Source: Zygnema cylindricum (Eukaryota > Streptophyta > Zygnematophyceae > Zygnematales > Zygnemataceae). From it: a DNA stretch of 64,000 nucleotides. The DNA lies in NCBI GenBank assembly GCA_037447655.1, contig JBBHKE010001817.1:1-64000 (forward strand), given 5' to 3'. The notes beneath the pieces were generated by a model that saw only the letters and a list, made by a program, of their open reading frames with translations, was not told the DNA's origin and ran no database searches. Shown here piece by piece: positions 45,091-56,345 of this stretch (positions are counted from its first letter, which is position 1; every line of letters starts with the position of its first letter). The position numbers and the translations under genes are program-made.

Positions 45091-48000
45091 GGGATGAAGG
45101 GTCTAACAGCGTTAAAGCATCGACGATGATTTAAGCATCTAAATTCGGATACACAATCCCATACATACGAAATAATGAGCAATTTTACTACAAAGTAACA
45201 TATTTTTTACATCACCCTGTTTAAATACTTCTTGAATAAGAGTAATTGACAAATAAAGCATACCTATATTAGCAAAAAAAAAATGTTGTCAATACTATTT
45301 TAGGTTTGAGGGTTGTAATTTAAGGGCGCAAATATACTATTATTAATCACAGATAATGAACCACAGTGTAATGGTTTGTGTTGGCAACCTCTCACCAGTA
45401 AACCATATGTACCTTCTTTTTATCAGTCGATAATTGACACATCGATATAATATATTGATAGATACATCGAAAAGGTAATATTTTACCGTTATCTCAATAA
45501 GATATGTCGATAAAAAAAAACCGTGGTAACTTGCTTGATCTATATTGATTTTTGTAAATGTTTCATTGGTACGACTTTTCACATGTGAGTGATCCACACT
45601 ACGTTTTTCGATTCAACACTCTCGTTATACAAAGTACGCAACAAATTGTGAGAAGTGACCCGATATAGTATACATTGTAGATAGTATAATATAATATATT
45701 CAACAAGTAGTAACGTATGCTACTAGTATGTATTTACATATTCAACAACAATAAAACAAAACACTTGTCTGAAAGCAATATATTTGACCCCTTCGTCGTT
45801 AAATAATTGGTAATTTTCTTGTTATATTTTGACCGACTATTTTTTTCTCCCGTAAGCATGAAACGATCCTTACAACTTTTTTTAGGTAAGTGGCATATTG
45901 GGAGCCTTACGAGTGAAGAGAATTTAACACATTTGATTTCATGGGCTCAATCACATACTTTATATGCAATTTTGTTGTACGCAAAAAACCCGTAAAATGT
46001 GACTCAATTACATTTTGGATTAAGTTTTGTCACTAGAGATGCATATCAACAGATAAGACACTAAATGATAAAGTAAAATGTGTGGTTATGTGCAACAAAA
46101 ACCATCACATTTGGGGTTATTATAGGGTGTAAAATAAACAATTGTTATAATTTATTCAATTTTCAAATTTGATGAATTGTATGGCTCATACCCAATTTTA
46201 GTGCCAAAGAGTGAGTGGCAACAATAGTAAAGGTTCACCCTCAAAGATGCCTCGACTTTCAAAAAAAACAAAAATCAAAACACATATTCAAATAAATCGT
46301 GACAATTAATAATTTAATTGTCAAAACAGGTTTACACCAGACGCGCACTCTAGAGATTGTTTATTTTCGCACATATTCGCTCGAATAATAAACCTTGCTG
46401 ATTAAAGCATTTTAAGTGAGTGTGCACATTGATATGTTTATCTATATATATTAGCGATAATTAGTGTAACTGACTTTGCTCATTTTTTTTTAATGCCCTA
46501 TCGCAAAAACTATATCTAATGCACATTTTCCGTGAAGAAGCTTGAGGTGTTGTTTATCGTAATTTTTGATAACAAGATATGTAAATCTATACTTGAAGCA
46601 ATCTGTTAAGGTCGTCTTGTTCCCTTACTATGTGAGATTTTTCGTGTCATTACAATACACGCCAGTTTAATATACTATCGTTACGATAAAGACAATATAA
46701 TCTTCCACGACTAACCCAACCCCGTTTTCCACATTATATGGCCAGATGTTTACCTTAAGACTTGTGGAGTCTTACGAGGATCTTCACGTAATAAAGGGCA
46801 ACAAAATTACGTTAATTTTTAAATTCGAATTCTTAATAAAATTAGGTTTTACTAACTCGGGTTTTTTATCGGTTATGTGCACTTGAGTTCACAACGTTTT
46901 GGGGTGAAGCGATTTTGACAAACATGTTATGTGGTTGATACAATGTGTTTCATAACTAAAGAGTTATCGAAGTCGTTGTTAACGATCCCCTAGTATTTGC
47001 GAATGAAATCAAAATCTCATTTAATTTGGCTCATAATCAACAATGACTTCAAAGTTGGCCAAACGAAACATAATATCATTAACTTACACGAAATGTGGAA
47101 TTTGTTCTCTCACACCTTGAGATCTTGATATTCATGAAGTACTCGTATAAATAGTTAGCCTACTAATGGGATTTTACTATCCTACTATTTCTATATGTGC
47201 GTTTATCGGTGCCCTTGCAACCCCACACATTAACCAAACAACCACCACCTTGTATAACAACCGGGTCGGATGTTTGATAATTTTGTATCATTTTTTCACA
47301 TCTTATTTCTAGTTGTATATGTATAATGAATGGCATGTCTAATGTGAACCACACATATAACGATATTTAATACAAAATGGATGATAAAACAAGTAGACTC
47401 AAGTGGTGGAACAATTGCTCTGGAGATGTAAATAAACAATCGTTGACTTTATTAGTGGTGCGGAGCACCAAAATTATATTTATTCACCACACTTATTATT
47501 GTAGTTCGTTGCCTTTTTTTTGTTATATGAGACAAATGTGTTCGCTTTGTCGTTTTATCAACCCACTTTGATGCAGATTTGCTCAAATAATCAACGTCAC
47601 GGTGAAACGTTGATTTATTTACAAATGAATTGTTTTGGGTTATGTATTTCGATCTTTGGAGCATTATGTTACTTCTTCACAGTCACAATGCCAAAATCGG
47701 AAGCATACTAAGCCCCCAAAGAGGAAACTATTTACAAAAAGAATTTGATTGATACTTGAAGACGTATCGAGGCGACTACCTTTGCTTTTTACAAAGGTTA
47801 AGTTAAAACTGGTTTAAACCGAGAATAATAATGGGTTCAAATGGTTTAAAGGAGGTATACAACTTTATTGTATTGTTTTATTGTTTAACACGGTGAAGTT
47901 AGGTGTTTGAACCTAATTATACTCACGACAAAGAAGGTGTATTGGACTGAATAAGGGAGGTGGCTTGTGTATCGAAGGAGTATTTTATCATAAAAAAACG

Positions 48001-48249
48001 ACGGATAAACCACCAAGGTACAATACATGATTGAAATGAAATTTTTTGACGACCATAGATAAGAGATGAGAACCCAATAGGACCAATGCACTACAAAAGA
48101 TAAGTAACAGTGAAAGCCTTAGATTAATAACTCGAAAAACATATAGAAGTACAACTACCACATTTCACTTAGGGTCATTGCCCAACTTTTGTTATCTATC
48201 AAAATATTATGAAATGCGTACATGGCTTAAAATTATGTGGAGTAATCTA
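45091..48249. other. 3.2-kb AT-rich region with no recognised gene
   Basis: Scanned on both strands. Open frames are short and lack domains or coherent splice context, and I see no repeat family shared with the rest of the window. Confidence 0.45.
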
Positions 48250-48600
48250 AAGGCGCCAGTACTGTACAGTACTAAACTATTAATGAACAAATACTGTACA
48301 CCGCAAATCGCTATTAGCGTAGAAGTTTTTTTAGCGTATACGAATAATTACGTGGTTTACGCTAAATAAGAATTGGAAAATTTTGAAAAAAAAACATACA
48401 TTTTAATTGTTTAATAATTGTAATTTGGGTCATTGAAAAAAATAAACGTTGGTCGCAATCATGGTTACACTAATATAGGTAGTTGTACAAAATCCGACAA
48501 ATCGTACACAAATCGTACGTTCACACGGTCGAAACATGGTTGTTGGACAAATATGTGCGAACGTGATATTTGACAACCCGATTTTATCCCCTTTAGCTCT
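48250..48600. mobile_element. TIR element, family R, reverse copy
   Basis: Starts with TACTGTACACCGCAAATCGC and carries, in reverse, the body of 31475-31799 (e.g. ATTACGTGGTTTACGCT, ACAAATCGTACGTTCACACG). The far end near 48600 is not clear. Confidence 0.7.
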
Positions 48601-49616
48601 AGGTCGTGGAGAGTAAATATTTTCTCCTCTGCAGTTAATGTCCAAATTTAAATGCCATTGAATAAGCGAATCCTTAAAAAAAATTCGATAACATTCGTCC
48701 AAATGCCCATAAAACTTGCGATCTGTAGTTTATCCGCAACTGCAAGTTAACTTCCAAATTCTAAATGCTTTGAAATGAAAAATTTTAAGGGATGAGAGGG
48801 TCCTTAAATTTTTTAAATAACATTGAATAACAACAATTGAAAATGATTAGAAAACGACTCAAAAACAACCCAAATCAACCTGAAAACCTTAAAAATGACT
48901 CGAAAATGGAATGACCCCAAAGCGATTTGTTTCACATTGGTGAAGGAGTATGTCCATTTTGTCTTTCTGTGGCGCTAAACCTCGGTGTCACATTCAAATT
49001 CCAATAAAATTTTGATCCGAATCGTAGGAATGTGCACTTCTCTTAATTGGCAAATAATTTTAAGTCTATTGACATCGTGAAGACCTTCGAGGATTTTTTC
49101 AAAAATTAATAATTTTCTTATTATTATAAGAAATAAAATAATTAGTATATAAGACGGTGAGGACTTTACCGAGGGGGATTAAATACAATGGGAGGTAATC
49201 CAAATGAATAGCAATGTCATAGATAAAATAAATTGTTAAAAAGACAACATCCGGGTGCTTACAAAAGACATTGTTCAACTATCTTTGCTAAGTGGTTAAA
49301 ATGTATCCTATATATAAAATAAATCATAGCATATCCTGAATATATCGGGACGAAACGGATGGACAAGGCACTCCATGTGAAAGGATAAGATAATATGAAC
49401 TCCCTCCCTCCCTCCATCCCTCCCTCAGTGGCATTCGGGAGGCCCAATAGTATTACAACCCATTCGTATCGGCCGTATATCGGGTATCGGAAACCGTTTT
49501 CGGAACTTCGTAGGGGAGGGGGGAGGAGGGGAGGAAGGGGTATAAATTGGAAACTTGATCTATGGATGAATAAATTTGTTAAATCTGCCTGTCCGTTGAT
49601 ATAGCAAACGGCCACG
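48601..49616. other. Unassigned sequence
   Basis: AT-rich. It contains a short CCCTCCCT run at 49402-49427 and a GGGGAGGG run near 49510-49540. No gene recognised. Confidence 0.4.
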
Positions 49617-51993
49617 GCCAATATATTTTGGGAATTGATCATGACAGTGACTGTTTTGGTTGCGCACAGTCACTTACGTCATTTTGTCAAAATACGTACG
49701 TTTGAAGTACACATTGGTAACAAATAAAGTACCGTTGAGTATAAATTTGACGGTCAATCGGTTGGACATCTTTGACTTTCATAATATTGTTTCAACCGCT
49801 TAAAATTTTGCCGCGCTTGCGAACGTCGACCGTCATAATAAAATTAGCAATTCACACGGCCGGCGAGCGTTTACGGTAACAAAACTGCGGCGACCACATG
49901 TAAATAAAATGGTTGCAGACAGTAACTTTTTGTCGTTATGTGAGCTCCACGGTGAGAGCACTTAGACGATTAAATTTCAATTTTGCGGCTGTGTTACATT
50001 GAACTTAGACGCAAAGTGAAACGAAACCTATTGAAACTGAAAGTACTATAAGTCTCGTACGGAAATATTATAACGCACGAAACGAAATAAACTTTTATAA
50101 TAAAACGAACCGGCGTAAAAATATCATTTAAAATTAAATGAAAAAATGAGCGTCGTCACGCGCGACGAAATCGAGCCACGCTATTTACGAATCAACATAC
50201 TTACAATGACAAGATCGTAGCAGGATCGGCCGTACAAAGGTATTGCCACTTTGTCGTACACATAAATTACTTCCGCGGACGAAAAAATCGCGTCACGCTA
50301 TTACGAATCAACATACTTATAATCTTACATTGACAGCGAAATGTTAGGATATTGGGCGAATCGGCGTCGGCCGAAATCGTGCAGTCAAATTTTTGTTCAG
50401 TTCGCGTCAGTTATGTTTTGTTTCGTTCGGTACTGTACTTTTGTGTCGGTTCGGTTTGGTGCGAGCGCCGACCGGTATTCATTTGTTCGAGTCGCACGCT
50501 GGTCGATTGCGAGGAAATGTTGGTTCGCGAAGCGTGACGCGATTCTTTCGTCCGCGGAAGTAATTTATGTGTAGGACAAAGCGGCAATACCTTTGTACGG
50601 CCGATCCTGCTACGATCTTGTCAATGTAAGTATGTTGATTCGTAAATAGCGTGGCTCGATTTCGTCGCGCGTGACGACGCTCATTTTTTTCATTTAATTT
50701 TAATTGATATTTTTACGCCGGTTCGTTTATTATAAAAGTTTATTTCGTTTCGTGCGTTATAATATTTCCGTACGAGACTTATAGTACTTTCGGTTTCAAA
50801 CTTTCAATAATTTTCGTTTCACTTTGCGTCTAAGTTCAATGTAACACTTAGGGTGCGTCTCTGTGTGCTTAAGTAAGGGTCTTTTTCTGTCGTTTTCCGG
50901 TAAAACTTAGAGCCGTACCGCGTAAGTTTCAACCGTACAATAAAATAGAAAAAAAGAGAAGTACATTTGCGTCATCATCGAATTTAAAATGTACTACATC
51001 TTGTCGTCTTGTGTTCTTCGACCCACTTCGACGACAAAAAACGTCATCTTCAACCTTATCTTTAAAATACAGGGCCAATGTGTTTTAAATTAGGGATTTT
51101 CTATAAACAAATAGGAACATGTATTCGCACGTGTAAGAAATTTTCAGGAAATTTCAAAAGTATTCAAGCGACGACGAAAAGTGCACGATCCGCTACATTT
51201 TGTCCGTTTGCGTTCAGGTACGACAAAGCAAAGTACACAATTTGTTTGATTTTGTCCGTTTGCGCCTGGTACGGATTTTATTTCGCCAAGGGTCTAAGAT
51301 CCGATGCCATTTCACGTCGCGCGGACAATAGACGCAAAGGCAAAGTGCATCTTCTTCAACCGTGAAACGGCACAAGCTGGATGGCGGTACGTCTACAATG
51401 TCACGAAAACTCATGCGACGTCACAACCTGCTACAAAAAATAGCGTGTGTCATCACAGATTGTACACTATCGACAGTCGTCACGGGCATTGTCGACGTAT
51501 ACAATTGTCACGCCCTTAAGTGACAACTTCGTTTGGTACACATAGGGACACCCGAAATCCGGGTCGGCCGGTCTGCGCTAAAAAACAAAAAAAAATCTCT
51601 AAGTTTGAAGTACATAGAGACGCACCCTTAGACGATTCAATTTCAATTTTGCGGCTAAGTGCTCTCACCGTGGAGCTCACATAACGACAAAAAGTTACTG
51701 TCTGCAACCATTTTATTTACATGTGGTCGCCACATTTTTGTTACCGTAAATGCTCGCCGGCCGTGTGAATTGTTGATTTTATTATGACGGTCGACGTTCG
51801 CAAGCGCGACAAAATTTTAAGCGGTTGAAACAATATTATGAAAGTCAAAGATGTCCAACCGATTGACCGTCAAATTTATACTCAACGGTACTTTAATGTG
51901 TACTTCTAACGTACGTATTTTGACAAAATGACGTAAGTGACTGTGCGCAACCAAAACAGTCACTGTCATGATCAATTCCCTATATTTTTGGCC
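49617..51993. mobile_element. Large fold-back (palindromic) element
   Basis: The outer arms 49617-49963 and 51657-51993 are near-identical inverted copies (e.g. CATGACAGTGACTGTTTTGG). The inner arms about 49991-50302 and 50533-50847 are also near-identical inverted copies (e.g. ACGCGCGACGAAATCGAGCC). A ~230-bp centre (50303-50532) is less AT-rich than the arms. Removing the nested element 50851-51630 gives a fold-back of about 1.6 kb. Its open frames have no recognisable domain. The ends lack a clear target duplication, so the class is unknown. Confidence 0.85.
50851..51627. mobile_element. Nested TIR element with TTA target duplication (PIF/Harbinger-like)
   Basis: Left end GGGTGCGTCTCTGTGTGCTT; the reverse complement of the right end is GGGTGCGTCTCTATGTACTT. 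TTA precedes (50848-50850) and follows (51628-51630) the element, and removing the element with one TTA makes the fold-back arm continuous. A 3-bp TTA duplication with GGG-starting termini is typical of PIF/Harbinger MITEs. It has no transposase frame. Confidence 0.8.
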
Positions 51994-52068
51994 GAAAATC
52001 ATAGGATAGTGTTAGGCTGTTAGCAACACTACAGTATTGTAGTGTAATTAAGGGAGTGAATGAAATCT

Positions 52069-52078
52069 GCCACGTGTC
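52069..52078. promoter_or_regulatory. GCCACGTGTC, G-box/ABRE-type motif
   Basis: GCCACGTGTC lies about 700 bases upstream of the LEA-like gene's TATA box. It is a classical ABRE/G-box sequence in land plants. Its role here is inferred from position only. Confidence 0.35.
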
Positions 52079-52480
52079 GCTGCACGAAACTACAATATAG
52101 TACATTACCAAACTTTATATTACAGACTACTGTACTAAAATCGTTAGTATGACTTACCTCGATATCGATGTCCATTGATTTGAATAAAAATAACGGTGTC
52201 GATAAACTGACCGTTTTAACTCCATTTTACCTCCAGAATTTGTCTACTACAGTACTGTAAAGTTCCGTCATGGCGAATATAAATTAAAAACCTGCCACTT
52301 CTTAGAAATACGGTACACAAAAAACGTACCATTGTCGCACGAAGTGTGTTTTTAAAATTTGTGGTTTAATATGATCGCACTGAATTTGGCATTTGTTTTA
52401 CTGTGGTCTGTGTTTTCCACGTTTCTAGCCGCCGTTGGTTCCTCCTACGTGAATCGTTTGTCTGCAACAGCGAAAAATCA

Positions 52481-52571
52481 ACGTGGCAGGAACCTGGGGC
52501 GCCGCAATTCAGTGAACCCCCTTACAATAATTCCACGTGCCCTGTTTAAAATGGCATGCAATCTACGTGGC
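52481..52571. promoter_or_regulatory. Cluster of three ACGTG-core elements upstream of the LEA-like gene
   Basis: ACGTGGC at 52481-52487, CCACGTGCC at 52533-52541 (CACGTG 52534-52539) and ACGTGGC at 52565-52571. They lie about 200-290 bases before the TATA box. ACGTGGC is the core ABA-responsive element bound by bZIP factors in plants, and a cluster fits a stress-induced LEA gene. Confidence 0.5.
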
Positions 52572-52767
52572 ACAGGTCTTCTTAACCTGGTCTGGATCTT
52601 AGATTTTCCGCACCTTCAAACACAGCCAAACACTCCCCGAATACTAATTCTAAATAGCAGATCATGAACAATCTAACATCAAATTGTTTTTCAGAACAAG
52701 TACTTGTTATCTAGTCAACTTTACACGTCGGCATTTGGTTCTTGGTGAGTATCTCTCTGCGTAAGCA

Positions 52768-52778
52768 TATATAAAAGG
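52768..52778 (+). promoter_or_regulatory. TATA box of the LEA-like gene
   Basis: TATATAAAAGG, 128 bases upstream of the start codon. It predicts transcription starting near 52800 and a leader of about 105 nt. Confidence 0.7.
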
Positions 52779-52905
52779 AAACAACATTCCTGGTAGAGCA
52801 ATAGTAAACAAAGTCTTTCTTTCTTTGCTGCTTACAATCTTCTGCTTTTCTTCTAATTCCTCTTATACAATTTTTTGACCGATTCTCAAATCTTTAATTT
52901 TAAAA

Positions 52906-54067
52906 ATGGCTTCTGTAACTGCTGCTGCTGTGGCTCTTTCATCTTTGAGTGTCTCTTCCGTGAGTTTTAGAACTTCGGTGATGTCAGCAAACTCCCGACC
53001 TCGCTCAGCTCTTGTTCTCCGACGTTCCCTTGCAGTACGAGCTGCACAGGTAAATTGCTTCAACTCTTGCCAATAATTTTGTATTTTTCATTTTTTTTTT
53101 ATTTTTTTTTTGAATAGTACCCGAATTCTGGCAAATTTAAACTTGCATCGTGACGTTAGCTTGCAGTTTAAGCTGTAAAAGGCTAATTACTTCAATTTTT
53201 ATTGACAAATTGTAATTTCTTTTGTACTCTGCTCTGATGCGATTTGAATTATCACGCTTGTACTTTCGGATCGTTTTTGAATTATCACTATTTTAGAAAG
53301 CCATTTGAATGATGTCTAGTTTGAAATTTCTGATTCTAGTAGGTCTTGATTTTTTATTTTTTTTCTTGTATATTTTCACCCGGTAACTGTTACCATTCTC
53401 TTCTTAATTGACTATGTTTGCAACCACTTTATTGACATTGGACTGCATTTTTATGCAGAATGACGCGCAATCTATTCGCGATTCAGTTGACCAAGGTGCT
53501 CAAAATGTGAAGGATACCGCTAACCAGGCAACCAACCAGGCTCAGGAAGGAGCCTCCGATGTTGGCAGCAAACTCAAGGATGCTGCAGATGATGTCAGCG
53601 GACAGGCAAAGAAGTCGACCAACGGCAGTGGAAGCCAGGTAAAGGCGCTTGTAAGAGTTTGTAAGAGCTGTGAAGTACTATTGTCTCGACAATTCTCTTC
53701 TGCTTTAGACTCGGACTATATTTGCTCTTGATGTGTGAAAAACATTTTATGTATGAACTTTTTCACTTCTCAGACAGTTTCATTTCACTCCTGGTGAACG
53801 TTTTTCCTCGTTCGTTTCCTGTGTTCTTGAGAGTTGGTGAAATATGTAAATACTGGCGTTCTGACCACCTTAATTTCCTCCTTGCAGGTAAAGAGCGCAG
53901 CAAATGACACTGCCGGAAATGTCAAGAATGTGGCAAATGATGCGTCACAGGCAACTCAGGATGCTGCCAGCAATGTGAGCCAAGGAGCTCAGGATGCCGC
54001 CGACAATGTTGCTGAAAATGCGAAGAAGGCTGGCCAGAATATCAAGGATGCCGTCAGTGGAAACTAG
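52906..54067 (+). CDS. Plastid-targeted LEA-like (group 3-type) protein
   Basis: Three exons, 52906-53049, 53459-53638 and 53888-54067, all joined in phase 0 with GTAAAT/GTAAAG donors and GCAG acceptors; 167 residues. Exon 1 encodes a Ser/Ala/Arg-rich, acid-free N-terminus (MASVTAAAVALSSLSVSSVS ... RRSLAVRAAQ), typical of a chloroplast transit peptide. Exons 2 and 3 encode a very hydrophilic Ala/Asp/Asn/Gln/Lys-rich segment with repeating 11-residue-like units (DQGAQNVKDTANQATNQAQ, then NVKNVANDASQATQDAASN, then QDAADNVAENAKKAGQNIKD). LEA group 3 proteins of this kind are disordered in solution, fold into amphipathic helices on drying or on membranes, and protect plastids. The two repeat exons are both 180 bp, suggesting exon duplication. 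Nearby ACGTG elements and a good TATA box fit stress induction. Confidence 0.8.
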
Positions 54068-54801
54068 ATCGAAGTGTGATTTTAGCGAGAATGAGTTTGA
54101 TATTATGCTTTTCGGTGTAAAATTAGAAAGGGTATGCTTTTTAGACTACTCAGTTTTGAAGGAGAGCTTGTGTACAGCCGAATATTTTGGAAGTGTACAG
54201 CTTTGTGTTAGTTGGCTGAGCTTATAGCTTTTATGTCCTTCAAGTGTATAGGAGGTGGTTTTTTTTTTGCGGGAGTGTACCAGTGTTTCCAGCCAGTGGT
54301 TTTTTTGCCTTTTTGGTTTCTCTGTTTTGTGATAGGGAGTGTGCTATCTCTCTTTTTTTATGAATCGTCTCTAGATGTGTCTGTTTTTGTTTTCAGAGTG
54401 GAAGGAGATTATTCAGAAGTAGACAATTTTGAGTTACTATAGCTAAAATTTGTGGCTTTTTAAGATTTTAACCAATGCCTTTTTTTTATGTGATCATAAA
54501 TCATTGTAATCCATAAAATCTCTGTGCTTTTGTGGTTATGTATTCTACTGATTGAGACCTCCTATGTTTCTAAATAATTTCTAGCCAGTGAGAAATTGCT
54601 TGTTATTACATAAAATGGTTTGCAACGAAAATGAAAAACATCTTGGGCAATATTCAATACGACAAATTCAAAACTTGGTGTCGTGAAAGCTTTTTCAACA
54701 ATGGAGTCACAATATTTTTATAATAATGAATATGTTGCCATATCTGTTGCACGCTTCTATTTGTGTACTTAATTTTCAGCAATGTTGTTTATTTTCTAGC
54801 T
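54068..54801. other. 3' region of the LEA-like gene
   Basis: T-rich 3' flank, probably including the 3' untranslated region. No further gene seen. Confidence 0.4.
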
Positions 54802-55005
54802 CTACACCGCCAATCGCTATTAGAGTCAAGGATTAAATAGCGTCAAAAAATAATTAGCGTTATTGATTCTTATTTAGTGCCTGAAACGTGGCAGATTATG
54901 GTCCACGTCCTTAAATAGCGTTATTAATTCTATTTCAGGTTTTAGGGACAAAATTTAGTGGCACCGTAGTAGCGTTATATACTCTAATAGCGATTGGCGG
55001 TGTAG
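54802..55005. mobile_element. Complete ~200-bp MITE with 25-bp perfect inverted ends
   Basis: CTACACCGCCAATCGCTATT AGAGT at 54802-54826 is the exact reverse complement of 54981-55005. If the TA inside the end is the target duplication, termini start CACCGCC, as in family R and the related MITEs. Inside are further inverted TAAATAGCGT / ATAGCGTTATT motifs. Confidence 0.9.
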
Positions 55006-56345
55006 TTTTGTGACTTTTAAAATAAAGAAGACTTATTTTCGGCATTTAAAACTTGTATCTCTCCTTGGTTGCTGACTGTGCTTGACATCTGCAACCTTTC
55101 TAGCTCTAATTGTGCCACTCTGAAATAATGAGGACTTATTTGAGACATTTAAAACTTGAAAACTCTCCTTGGTTGCTGATTATGCTTGACAACTGCAACC
55201 TATGAAACAATCTAGTAGATAATAATTTTAGTAAATAACTAAATAAAAGAACAAAAACTTTCCTCGAAACATAGAAAACATTTTAGAATTGAAGAATCGG
55301 CCTATATCATATACATCTAGTAAAACAGTCGACATTTCAGGTAGATGTCAATTCAAGATTTGATATTAGACATGTAAGACATTTTATAAATGGAAGTTGG
55401 GAGAGAGCCGAAGAAGGTAATCGACTCAAAAGAAACACGAGGGTGAGGATTTTACCAATAATACCGTGGAATTTTGCCGGGAATTTACTGGAAATGATAG
55501 TGTACTGGAATTCTTGGCAAATTTATATTAATTGTGTATAGGGCAGTCCACAGTTTATACTGAAATGCACCAAACTCTTGTCTGTGTATGATCATGGATT
55601 TTCCAATGGTATCGAACGCATCACAGTCAAGATGTTCAATTATACAAAATATATACTAGCAAGTTGACCAGAATTATCCAAACATATATCGTGTGTTGCA
55701 CAAAAACTGTACACTGCTTTAATGTGATTTATACAAGTCTTTTCTTTGTTTCGTTTAGAATCTCCCATCTATCCTCGACACACGTTTTCACATGTAAGTT
55801 AAAAGAGATAATCTATTGAAATCGCACACGGCCAAACAAAACAGGAATTCACAGCAAACTTGAAAAAAAATAACAAAACCAGGAAAATCATGGAACACCT
55901 GAAAAATGAACTTTTAGCTGGTCATAAATAACATTAGTTATCCAAATGTAGGCAGGATGTTGTCAGCTTTTTATCCGATCTGTTTCGACAACTTAACTAG
56001 TAAGTAAAACAACTTTATATCCTATCTCTTTCCTTACCAAAATCATAAAATACTTTTACATCCTCCTCCCTTTCGCAGTCAAAAGGTAACGCTTTAAAAA
56101 AAAAAAAGTAAAAACCACATCTAACCAAATTATTTTGTGCAACCTTTCAATCTAAACACCTATATACTAAAAAAACTCATTTCGTAAATAATTTTCCTAA
56201 AAGTTGAACATTCCCAAAAATAAAAATACAGGCTGCTCTCTGACAATACCAATTGTAATAAAAAATGCGGAATGTACGAAAAATACGACAAACTCGTAAT
56301 TTAAATACGTGAAATACGGAAAACACGACAAATACGAAATACAAT
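55006..56345. other. Intergenic between LEA-like and mutase genes
   Basis: Contains a diverged tandem duplication of about 105 bp: CATTTAAAACTTG...CTCTCCTTGGTTGCTGA...GCTTGACA...CTGCAACC at 55040-55100 and again at 55145-55205. The rest is AT-rich and holds the 3' end of the mutase gene. Confidence 0.45.

Noticed and set aside
47163-47354. 63-codon minus-strand frame with a mixed composition
   Set aside because: Too short, with no family recognised and no splice context.
50341-50574. 77-codon frame in the centre of the fold-back element
   Set aside because: No transposase-like motif. It overlaps the arm sequence and is likely chance in a less AT-rich centre.
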